NCBI GenBank assembly: GCA_016722445.1 | Contig: JADKIZ010000012.1 | Location: forward strand, 72,325 to 136,324 | Direction: 5' to 3' | Origin: Flavobacteriales bacterium | Lineage (GTDB): Bacteria; Bacteroidota; Bacteroidia; Flavobacteriales_D; Sanyastnellaceae | Length of the DNA: 64,000 bases | Shown: one piece after another, positions 17,444 through 26,077 of the stretch | How the letters are laid out: each line of letters begins with the position of its first letter | Position numbering within the stretch: the stretch's first letter is position 1 | Made by a program: the position numbers and the translations under genes | Notes under the pieces: model-generated | Seen by the model: the letters and a program-made list of their open reading frames with translations, nothing else | Database searches by the model: none | Told to the model about the DNA's origin: nothing

Positions 17444-20331
17444 GCGCTTGGCAACTCGCACTGGAGAAGTGCAGCAAACCAACACGCATGGCTGAGTATA
17501 TCGCCTTACACCTCAGTGAAGAGGCGTTGAAAATGATTGGCAAAAAGGAAGTGACCGAAGCCAAACGGTATGTAGAATATGCATTACAACTGCAGCCTAC
17601 CGACAAACAAATCATTGCGCGATATGGCATGGTGCATAAGGCATATTACGAATACCTTATCGGACTTGGGGAATCATCTGCCATGTTGGATGATGTGAAG
17701 AAACACCTCGAAAAACCAGCTCTGAAAAGTTTGATACTCCACACTGCCGATAGTGTGAGCAGTATTCTCGGACTGGAAGAAAGCTTGGCCAGCATCAACA
17801 CGGCCATTACCATCAAAAAGAAATTGATCGAGTGGGATAACAATTCTGAGTATCACGCAACACTTGCCATGGCTTACGCTGAATTGTATGAATACAAAAG
17901 AGTCCGTGATGTTACAGCGCCGGAAATCGAGTCCATTCTTCGTGAGATCATCAAATATGGTCAGTCAGGCTATAACGGATTGAAACAGGCGAAATTCGGT
18001 TATTTCGATGTGCATCTGACCTTGTTGCAAGCCATGAATGCCACAGGAAAATACGATGATGTACAAAAACAAGCAGGAGCAGAATTAGGCAGTGCAGCTC
18101 AAGCGATGTCCAAAAAAATTCAGAAATCCTATCGCAAGATTTTAGCGGATTCATATGCAGGTCAGAAGAAATACGATCTCGCAGAAGCAGAATACAAAAC
18201 ATTGGTATCGCTCGATCCTTCCGACAGACAAACTCAATCATCGTTTGCCGATATGCTTACTGAAGCCGGTAAGTACGATGTTGCAAAAGGAATGCTGCAA
18301 CAATTGTTGGTGAATGCAGATCAACCGGCAGACTATATTTCCAGGATTGGAAAAATTGAATTGCTCAACGGCCGTTATGCAGAAGCATCCTTCCAATTGG
18401 AGAAAGCCATTGAAGCAGATCCATCTGTTTCGATGAATTATGGATATCTCGCAGAAGCATATGATCTAGCAGGAAATACTCTGAAGGCACAAGACAATTA
18501 TGAAGTTGCCATCAATTATCTGGAAAGAACGCTCAACAATGTCAATCGCAACAATCTGACCGCTACCGACATGGGTTTGTTGCGCAGTAAGCGTGAGAAA
18601 TACATCATGGCTGCAGCGCGTATTTCAACAGAAAAAGGAGAGAAAGAAGAAGCTGGTGTTTACTATGAAAAACTCACCCAGATCAATCCCAAATCTGCTG
18701 CCGCATGGCATGGTCTGGGAAATGTTTATGTGCAGTCAGGAAGGATCTATGATGCTTTGGCATCCTTCGACAAAGCACTTTCACTTGAATCGGATAACAA
18801 AACGTACAGTGCGTCATTTACCAATACCATTCAATTGCGTGAAGATGCATTGAAGAATCAAACTCCCCTTGCGATAGTCGACATTCACGTGAAGGATATT
18901 TATCCTGCACTCTTTAAGAACTATGCAGACATTCGACAGTTGCCACTTGGCAACGTTACGTTGGCCAACAACACGGCAGATATGATTCTCCCTACTTCCG
19001 TTTCTGTATTCATTGCCGATTTCATGTCACAACCTACTCCGGTGAGTTGCACAGGGATCAATGGATATTCGAATGACAAACTTAAAATTTCGGCGATTTT
19101 ACCTGAGAAAATTCTGGAGAATGCGGAGAAAAAATCACTGACCGTAGAAGTCGTGATCAGTTATGTGCGAAATGGTGCAACGGAGACCATCAGAAAGTCT
19201 ACTGTGTTTAATCTGCATGGAAGAAATGCCATCACTTGGTCGGACAAGCGATTACTCGCTGCGTTTGTGTCACCACAGGATCAACAGTTTATCGCATTCG
19301 CAAAAGACGTTGATGCTTTTTATAGAACATCTCCTTCTTATGGCATGAACAAGTCCATCTTGAAAGCCATGCAGCTATACACCATTCTGGAAGATGCAGG
19401 TATTGCGTACAGTGCGGATCCCAACCAGAGTTATTCAAAGGTTTCGATGCACGGAGATCAGTTGGATTTTCTGCAGTTTCCTTCTGAAACGTTTCAACGC
19501 AAAGGCGGAGACTGCGATGATCTGGTTGCCCTCATGTCTTCGGTGATGGAAAACAGTGGTGTTCCAACGGCTTACATTGATGTACCCGGACACGTGATGG
19601 TCGCCTTTGATTGCGGAATCAAAGCTGCTGATTTGAAAGCATCCGGATTGGACAACAAAGAAGTTGTCGTGATTGGTGATCATGTGTGGATTCCTGTAGA
19701 AACAACATTGCTCGGCTCCAAGAATTTTATGATCGCATGGAAAAGTGGTGCTGATAGATTCTATGAAGAATTGCATGCAGGTCATTTCCCTGAGTTGATT
19801 CCGATGTCGGATGCCTGGAAGTTTTATCAGCCTTCCAGTTATTCTCAACCTGGTTTTGATCTTAAAATGAATGCTAGTAAAAAGGCCACTGACACTTATG
19901 ATGCACTGGTGAATCAACTTGTTGCTAAAACACGCAATCAGGCTGTGGTTGAGATGCGCAATCGATACAACACTGAGCCAAACAACACTTATGTGATGAA
20001 CAATTACGCCATGCTCATGGCCCAAACAGGAAATCTCCGTGAAGCTGAAAGGGTATTTCTCGATGCTTTGAAAATCAACTCCGATGACGCTTCTGTGCTC
20101 AATAACCTTGGCAACATTGCATATCTCGAAGGAAATTACAAAGTGGCCATTTCATATTATGAACAGGCCAATGGATTTGATGCGGAAGATGCAGACATTC
20201 TGATTAACCTTTGCAGAGCCAACCTGGCTGCTGGAAATAAAGCAGCAGCTTCAGAATGGTACAATAAAGCTGTAACACTTAACGCTGAAACGGGCGACCT
20301 CTATATTCACTTAAAAACTCAACTAAAATGA
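17410..20331 (+). CDS. TPR protein with transglutaminase-like domain
   Basis: The protein has 973 residues: TPR repeats (about 1-470), a beta-rich stretch, a transglutaminase-like cysteine protease fold (about 640-790), and more TPRs at the C-terminus (about 840-973). The catalytic triad is visible as Cys702 (GGDCDDL), His728 (PGHVMVAFD) and Glu764 (IPVETTLL). There is no signal peptide of its own, which supports the idea that it is the C-terminal half of the upstream secreted propeller protein, split by a homopolymer indel. Its stop overlaps the next start (ATGA). The domain may crosslink or cleave peptides, or may only bind; substrate is unknown. Confidence 0.8.
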   Translation: MLANGRYSEALGAWQLALEKCSKPTRMAEYIALHLSEEALKMIGKKEVTEAKRYVEYALQLQPTDKQIIARYGMVHKAYYEYLIGLGESSAMLDDVKKHLEKPALKSLILHTADSVSSILGLEESLASINTAITIKKKLIEWDNNSEYHATLAMAYAELYEYKRVRDVTAPEIESILREIIKYGQSGYNGLKQAKFGYFDVHLTLLQAMNATGKYDDVQKQAGAELGSAAQAMSKKIQKSYRKILADSYAGQKKYDLAEAEYKTLVSLDPSDRQTQSSFADMLTEAGKYDVAKGMLQQLLVNADQPADYISRIGKIELLNGRYAEASFQLEKAIEADPSVSMNYGYLAEAYDLAGNTLKAQDNYEVAINYLERTLNNVNRNNLTATDMGLLRSKREKYIMAAARISTEKGEKEEAGVYYEKLTQINPKSAAAWHGLGNVYVQSGRIYDALASFDKALSLESDNKTYSASFTNTIQLREDALKNQTPLAIVDIHVKDIYPALFKNYADIRQLPLGNVTLANNTADMILPTSVSVFIADFMSQPTPVSCTGINGYSNDKLKISAILPEKILENAEKKSLTVEVVISYVRNGATETIRKSTVFNLHGRNAITWSDKRLLAAFVSPQDQQFIAFAKDVDAFYRTSPSYGMNKSILKAMQLYTILEDAGIAYSADPNQSYSKVSMHGDQLDFLQFPSETFQRKGGDCDDLVALMSSVMENSGVPTAYIDVPGHVMVAFDCGIKAADLKASGLDNKEVVVIGDHVWIPVETTLLGSKNFMIAWKSGADRFYEELHAGHFPELIPMSDAWKFYQPSSYSQPGFDLKMNASKKATDTYDALVNQLVAKTRNQAVVEMRNRYNTEPNNTYVMNNYAMLMAQTGNLREAERVFLDALKINSDDASVLNNLGNIAYLEGNYKVAISYYEQANGFDAEDADILINLCRANLAAGNKAAASEWYNKAVTLNAETGDLYIHLKTQLK

Positions 20332-21011
20332 AACAGACTCTTCTAACCTTATTCCTGCTAGCGATGGTGCAGGTATGTTTTACCCAAAATGATGTTGCTG
20401 GTAAAGTGGTTTATTATGAAGGAAAGGTGGAGACAGGAAAAGATCCTAACTGGACTCGTGTGAAGATCAATTTTCCTGTGAAGAAAAACGAAATGATCAA
20501 AACTGCACCGGATGCAACAGCAGAAATTGTTTGGAACAATGGAACCAAAACCATTGTTGGTCCTGGATCAAAACTGGAAATCAATTCACTTTTGACAGCA
20601 AGTTCAGGCAACAGCAAAGCTGCTACTGAAGGCGTTTTCGGTGAATTCATGACTGTTTTCAAAACAGGCCCGGGCTCAAAAAGAACTGAGGAAGGGGGAA
20701 TTCGCAGAACAGAAGTGGACAAAAAGGAAAAGGAAGAACTTTACTGGAAACAGGATAAGCCCGTTTCATTTGCTGAAGCTTTCGGTTTTTATGAAAATAA
20801 AGACTATGGTAAAGCCATTACTGCATTGCAGGCTTTCATCAATCAGCAACCACAGGACGATATGTCTAAATATGCAATGTTCGCCCTTGGACATTCTGAT
20901 ATCATGTCTAACAACAGTGTAAAGGCTAAGGAAATTTTTCAAAATTTCGTTTTACTCTATGCCAATGATCCGCTGAAAGCTGATGCGGAAAAAGTACTTG
21001 CGTTAATCTGA
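20328..21011 (+). CDS. FecR-domain protein with TPR tail
   Basis: The protein has 227 residues: a signal peptide (about 1-20), a FecR-type beta-domain (about 23-100, with VGPGSKLEI), a Lys/Glu-rich linker, and two TPR-like helical hairpins (about 148-227, ENKDYGKAITALQAFINQQP). Unlike classical FecR anti-sigma regulators it has no cytoplasmic sigma-binding region and no transmembrane helix, so it is fully periplasmic. It overlaps the upstream gene by 4 bp and ends one base before the CHASE2-cyclase start, so the three are probably co-translated. It is likely a periplasmic partner of the CHASE2 sensor (inference). Confidence 0.85.
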   Translation: MKQTLLTLFLLAMVQVCFTQNDVAGKVVYYEGKVETGKDPNWTRVKINFPVKKNEMIKTAPDATAEIVWNNGTKTIVGPGSKLEINSLLTASSGNSKAATEGVFGEFMTVFKTGPGSKRTEEGGIRRTEVDKKEKEELYWKQDKPVSFAEAFGFYENKDYGKAITALQAFINQQPQDDMSKYAMFALGHSDIMSNNSVKAKEIFQNFVLLYANDPLKADAEKVLALI

Positions 21012-21012
21012 T

Positions 21013-23241
21013 ATGAAGCTTAGCAGGAGATTTCGTCGCGCACTCAGGTCCATCCTGAGTGCCGTCGTTTTGGGGTTAATCTGTTACGGTATCATCTATG
21101 TAATGGGCAACATTTCAAGTAAAATGTTGCGTTCACCATTGGAGTCGATGGAAAATCAGGTGACGGATCTGGCTTTTCATGTCAGGAAAAACAATGACCG
21201 ATTTCATCAGGTAACCACGAATGACGTTGTGATCATCGACATTGATGAAGCCAGTATCAGCGCTCTTGGTAGGCCACAACTTTGGCCCCGCGCCTTCGAT
21301 GCACGTGTGATCGACTATATCGCTTCTGGTCATCCGAAGTCAATTGGTATCGACTTTCTCTACACCGAACCGGATACACTTTCTCCGGAATACACACGCA
21401 TGTTGTCTGAGCGTGGATTCGCGAATGCGCCGGCCATCACCGATGCAATGAGCACCGATCACCTCTTGTCTCAGGCTATAAAACAAGCAGGTAATGTCTA
21501 CCTCAGTCTTTTCGACGATGATGCTAACGGTCAACAAATTATCGATACCTCAATGTCGTCGTCACTGCGGACCATCAAACAATTCAGCATTGATGAGTAT
21601 CAGATTGATTCCATCAATTATCCTGTTTTACCAGCGAGAGATTTTGGTGAAAAATCGAAAGGAGTGGGTTCCATCGCTGTTCCTACTATGCAGGATGGCA
21701 CGGTGCGTCACTACCAATTGTTTAAACAAATAGCGGATTCTTCTGGGCAACCAAAACTCATTGCCAATTTCCCGTTTTACATGCTGCTCGACGAGTTAGG
21801 TGTGAAGGAAAGTGATGTAAACATCACCAAAGAAGGGGCAGATGTAGGTGGTCAAACATTCATCCCGCTTAGAAAAGATGGATCTTTTCGAATCAATTGG
21901 TTGGGTACAGAAGATAAAATCCGGTACATCTCCTATTACAAAGTTTGGGATGAACTTGTACCTGCTGAGTTTTTTGAAAACAAATTCGTTTTTTTTGGAA
22001 CCAGTGCAAGCGGTCTTCAGGATTTAAAAACAGTGCCTTCTATCGATGACAAAATGCCGGGAGTGGAAGTGCATGTTCAAGCATTTCTCAATATGATGAA
22101 TGCTGCTTATCTGAATGAGTATAGTGAAAAGGATTTGCGGATATGGTTTGCACTGATCAGCATCTTGTTGGTTTTTGTCTTCTTACTTACAAGACCTCTC
22201 TTTGGTTTTATCTTAGCCGTGGTGCTGTATTTCGGTGAGAGATTTATTTTCGAGTTATACGTCATCCCGAAATACAACATCATGTTCCCGATCACCACAT
22301 TGATGTTGCTTACACTGCTCACTTACTTGTTGGCAAGTTTATACACGTATTTTATTCGTGAAAGAAGAAGCAGACAGATGAAAAGTGCTTTCGGAACTTA
22401 CGTTTCGCCTGAGATTGTGGAGCGTATTGCCAAAGATCCGGGCATACTGCAGTTGGGTGGAGAGAAAAAAGTACTCACGGTACTATTTTCTGATATCAGA
22501 AGTTTTACTTCCTATTCAGAACAGTTCGATCCACAAAAAATCGTAGCTGTACTGAACAACTACCTCAGTGCGATGTCTGAAATTATTTTCAGACACAAAG
22601 GAACCATCGATAAGTTTATTGGCGATGCGATCATGGCCATTTTCGGTGCGCCAATTCCGCAGGATGACCACGCCGACAGAGCTTGTCGTGTTGCGCTCGA
22701 CATGATTGATGATTTGAAGCAATTCAATATCCAGGAAAATGAGAAGGGGAGACCGGCACTGGTCATTGGTATCGGTGTCAACACGGGTGAAATGATTGTC
22801 GGAAATATTGGTTCTGGAAAACGATTCGATTACACCGTGATTGGCGATGCTGTGAACATTGGCTCACGACTGGAAGGTTTGACCAAGTTTTTTGGTGTGG
22901 ATATTATTGTTTCTGATTTCACCGTGAAGGCTTGTAAAACAGATGAGTTTCGATTTAGAATCCTAGGTTCGGTTCTGGTAAAAGGAAAGGATGAACCTGT
23001 GCGCGTATACGAATTACTTCGCAAACCTGCAGATGCCATACAACAACAAAATGAAGACATTTGGGATGATGCATTTCTAGCATTCAGATATAAGGACCTG
23101 CACCGTGCTTCCGAGTTGTTTGCGAAATATGAAAAAGCAAGGCCAGGTGACAAAGCTGCATTATACTATATGCAGCAATGCGAAGAGTTCAAAGTGAACC
23201 CAAGTCAATTTAGCCTTGTATTAAAAATGGAAAACAAATAG
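21013..23241 (+). CDS. CHASE2-domain adenylate cyclase
   Basis: The protein has 742 residues. A short cytoplasmic start is followed by a first membrane helix (about 14-33), an extracytoplasmic CHASE2 domain (about 45-365), three membrane helices (about 375-448) and a class III cyclase (about 485-670). Visible residues: metal Asp494 (FSDI) and Asp538 (GDAIM), adenine-specifying Lys534 (DKFIGD) with Thr608 (DYTVIGD), and Asn615 and Arg619 (NIGSR). The Lys/Thr pair is typical of bacterial adenylate cyclases. A short TPR-like tail closes the protein. CHASE2 is a known extracellular sensor domain with unknown ligands. It is the last gene of the operon. Confidence 0.93.
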   Translation: MKLSRRFRRALRSILSAVVLGLICYGIIYVMGNISSKMLRSPLESMENQVTDLAFHVRKNNDRFHQVTTNDVVIIDIDEASISALGRPQLWPRAFDARVIDYIASGHPKSIGIDFLYTEPDTLSPEYTRMLSERGFANAPAITDAMSTDHLLSQAIKQAGNVYLSLFDDDANGQQIIDTSMSSSLRTIKQFSIDEYQIDSINYPVLPARDFGEKSKGVGSIAVPTMQDGTVRHYQLFKQIADSSGQPKLIANFPFYMLLDELGVKESDVNITKEGADVGGQTFIPLRKDGSFRINWLGTEDKIRYISYYKVWDELVPAEFFENKFVFFGTSASGLQDLKTVPSIDDKMPGVEVHVQAFLNMMNAAYLNEYSEKDLRIWFALISILLVFVFLLTRPLFGFILAVVLYFGERFIFELYVIPKYNIMFPITTLMLLTLLTYLLASLYTYFIRERRSRQMKSAFGTYVSPEIVERIAKDPGILQLGGEKKVLTVLFSDIRSFTSYSEQFDPQKIVAVLNNYLSAMSEIIFRHKGTIDKFIGDAIMAIFGAPIPQDDHADRACRVALDMIDDLKQFNIQENEKGRPALVIGIGVNTGEMIVGNIGSGKRFDYTVIGDAVNIGSRLEGLTKFFGVDIIVSDFTVKACKTDEFRFRILGSVLVKGKDEPVRVYELLRKPADAIQQQNEDIWDDAFLAFRYKDLHRASELFAKYEKARPGDKAALYYMQQCEEFKVNPSQFSLVLKMENK

Positions 23242-23281
23242 GGAATTCCGAGATTGATATTTACAAGTAGGTGCGCCTTTA

Positions 23282-24501
23282 TCAGCTATGCATGATTTCC
23301 TCTTTCTGCACACTTCTCTTTAGATAATAAATCAATACAATAGTTATCACAGATAGAAACGCCATCACAATCCACAATGAATTGTATCCAAAACCACTAA
23401 TCACATTGGTGGTTAGCAACGGAATGAGAATTTGTGCAACAGACCAGGCCATCACATAAAGTGAGGCGTATTGTCCGCGTTTAGCATCATGCGCTCTTTC
23501 ATTCATGAAGGTATTCATGAAGGGCATCGCAAACATTTCAGAGAAAGAAACCACCACCATCAGTACAATCAGCCACGGTATGCTATCGAAGAATAATAGA
23601 GCGAGATAAGAAATGGTGAGAAGCGAAGTACCAAACATGACCCAATTCAAAGGAGAATATTTCTTCTCGATTTTGTAGATCATGACCATTTCAAGCGTTG
23701 CCACGATAACACCATTTAGAGTAAGCAACCATCCGATTTGCCTTTCATCCATACCCACCACTTCTTTGTAGAACAAGGGCATGGTCGAGAAAAATTGAAA
23801 GAACGACATGGCGTATACGACAGTGGCAATGAGGAAAATGAAATATATCTTGTCACGATATGCCGATTTTCCATGATTTTCGGCAACAGCTTTAGGTTGT
23901 ACCGGTGGAGCTATGTTTTTCTTCGGCTTAAGCAAAAGCATCAGCATGAGTCCTGCGCCAATGCATGTCAATCCATCTACCCAGAAAATAAGTCGATAAT
24001 TGTAAAAGGCCAGAAATCCACCAATGGCCGGACCAATGGAGAATCCGAGATTCATGGCAAGACGGTAAAGCGAAACCGAACGCGTATAATTTTCTTTGTT
24101 GCTATAGTTGGAAATAGCCACCATTCCTGCAGGACGAAAGGCTTCGGAAAATGAAGTGAGTAAAACAAACCGAAGCACATCATGGCGAAACTGCTTACAT
24201 AACTCATCATCAGGAATAACACACCACCAGTGAGTAAGCTGAACAACATCACGCTATATGACCCAATGCGATCCACTATTTTACCTCCAGTGAAGACACC
24301 AAGTAATGAACCAAGACCGAAACAAGCCATCGCTGCACCCACTTCTACCATATCGAAATTCACTTCATCCTTGAGGTAGACACTGAGAAAAGGAAATACC
24401 ATGGTGCCGCATCTGTTGATGAACTGCATTACAGACAGATACCAAACCTCTCTGGAGATTCCTCCAAATGCATTTCGGTATAAATCAAAAACTCTTTTCA
24501 T
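23282..24501 (-). CDS. MFS transporter, frame broken once
   Basis: Two frames (24052-24501 and 23282-24178) make one 12-helix major facilitator of about 400 residues. Adding one base to the four-base run at 24162-24165 joins them as MMCFGLFLLTSFSEAFRPAG. The first half carries LGSLLGVFTGGKIVDRIGS, the conserved loop 2-3 motif of drug/metabolite exporters. Substrate cannot be inferred. It diverges from the glycosyltransferase gene. A TATTTTCG element lies 8 bp before the start codon, which would imply a very short leader if it is a promoter element. Confidence 0.85.
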
Positions 24502-24592
24502 GGTGGGTGCGAAAATAGCGATGACCTCTTATTTCATTTGTTGAAAAACCGCGGTTCGTGACGAAATTGCGCTTCGAAAAGCATCGATCATT

Positions 24593-25630
24593 TTGAAAAG
24601 AATACTGGTATCACCGTTAGATTGGGGTTTAGGCCACTGCACCAGAATTATTCCCCTGGTGCAAGATCTATTGGCCAAAGACAACGAGGTGATATTGGCA
24701 GCATGTGGTCCTGGTGTAGAGATTTTGAAGGCTCATTTTCCGAATCTTCTGCTGTTGGATGATATTCCTTCTTATCGCATCACTTATCCCGACCATGGCT
24801 TTTTCACCATGCACTTTTTGTTGCGAAGTCCTTCTTTTATGAGAGCGGTTTCGTCTGAACACCAGTGGCTCAATGCTGTTGTTGATCGTTATTCGATTGA
24901 TGAGGTCTACAGCGACAACCGTTATGGGCTTTACCACAAGAAAATAAAATGTAAACTCATAACACATCAGTTAAATATCCCCGCTCCTTGGTTTTTAGTT
25001 CCTTTTGTGAGGATGATGGCAAGTCATTACTTCGAAAAGTTCGATCAGATTCTTGTACCGGATTACAATCATGGTATGAACCTAAGTGGCGCGCTATCCC
25101 ATGGTAAGTATGAGTCTGGAAGGGTAAAGTTCATTGGACCTCTATCGCGATTTCAAAAGGAACTCGCTATAGACAGTTCTGAGAAGTATGCCTATGAATG
25201 TGTTGCTGTAATTAGCGGACCAGAACCCGCACGAAGTCTTTTTGAAGAATTATTGCTAAATGAACTTCAAAAAACCGGATTGAAATCACTGTTGATTCAG
25301 GGAAAACCGGATGAGAAAAAGGATTTGATGGTGGGGAATGTGCGGGTGATGAATCACTTGGAAGATATCGAACTGATGAAGACACTACAAAACTCAGGAC
25401 TCATCATTTGCAGATCAGGATATTCTACCATCATGGATCTTCATGCCCTTGACCTGCGGGCTATGTTGGTGCCAACACCCGGACAGGCCGAACAAATCTA
25501 CCTCGCCGAATATCATCATACTGCAGACAGGCATTTAAGGGTTCGACAGAATGAACTCAATGCAGAAAAAATTATTCAGGTGAAGAAGCGAATTAACTTC
25601 GCCACATGGAGTACACGGAAGCAGATGTGA
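24593..25630 (+). CDS. Glycosyltransferase-like protein (GT28/MurG-type fold)
   Basis: The protein has 345 residues and starts with TTG (MKRILVSPLDWGLGHCTRI). The N-terminal GLGH motif and the C-terminal ICRSGYSTIMDLHAL...VPTPGQAEQIYLAEY segment are typical of GT-B enzymes related to MurG and UDP-glucuronosyltransferases, in which the second motif binds the nucleotide sugar. There is no membrane helix; a peripheral membrane location is likely. Genes of this kind are common and poorly characterised in Bacteroidota, and acceptor and donor are unknown. It overlaps tadA by 25 bp, so the two are probably co-transcribed. Confidence 0.8.
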   Translation: MKRILVSPLDWGLGHCTRIIPLVQDLLAKDNEVILAACGPGVEILKAHFPNLLLLDDIPSYRITYPDHGFFTMHFLLRSPSFMRAVSSEHQWLNAVVDRYSIDEVYSDNRYGLYHKKIKCKLITHQLNIPAPWFLVPFVRMMASHYFEKFDQILVPDYNHGMNLSGALSHGKYESGRVKFIGPLSRFQKELAIDSSEKYAYECVAVISGPEPARSLFEELLLNELQKTGLKSLLIQGKPDEKKDLMVGNVRVMNHLEDIELMKTLQNSGLIICRSGYSTIMDLHALDLRAMLVPTPGQAEQIYLAEYHHTADRHLRVRQNELNAEKIIQVKKRINFATWSTRKQM

Positions 25631-26070
25631 AATTTATGAAGATGGCTTTTCAAGAAGCCATGAGGGCATACGATCTCGATGAGGTTCCAATTGGTTGTGT
25701 CATCACTTGCAATAATCAGGTAATTGCCAAAGGACACAATCTTACTGAGCGCTTAAGAGATTTTACTGCACATGCCGAAATGCAGGCTTTTACTTCAGCC
25801 TCTGAATACCTTGGTGGAAAATCACTCCATGAATGTACTTTATATGTCACCCTTGAACCTTGCGTCATGTGTGCTGGAGCTGCTTACAATACGCGTATTT
25901 CCAAAATCATCTTTGCTGCTTTTGATGAAAAGCGAGGATTCACCAAATTTGGAAATCATGAAGACAACGGACAAGTCATCGTTCATCCCAAAAGTGAAGT
26001 CGCTGGTGGACTGATGGAGCAAGAGTCAGTCAAATTACTTCAATCCTTTTTCGCCAGAAAAAGAAGTTGA
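25606..26070 (+). CDS. tadA: tRNA-specific adenosine deaminase TadA
   Basis: The protein has 154 residues and makes inosine at the wobble position of tRNA-Arg(ACG). The zinc and catalytic motifs are HAEMQAF (His ligand and proton-shuttle Glu) and LEPCVMCAGA (two Cys ligands). The signature TSASEYLGGKSLHECTLYVT is closer to TadA than to guanine or cytidine deaminases. It overlaps the preceding glycosyltransferase gene and is convergent with the large T9SS gene, 7 bp away. Confidence 0.93.
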   Translation: MEYTEADVKFMKMAFQEAMRAYDLDEVPIGCVITCNNQVIAKGHNLTERLRDFTAHAEMQAFTSASEYLGGKSLHECTLYVTLEPCVMCAGAAYNTRISKIIFAAFDEKRGFTKFGNHEDNGQVIVHPKSEVAGGLMEQESVKLLQSFFARKRS

Positions 26071-26077
26071 ATACAAC

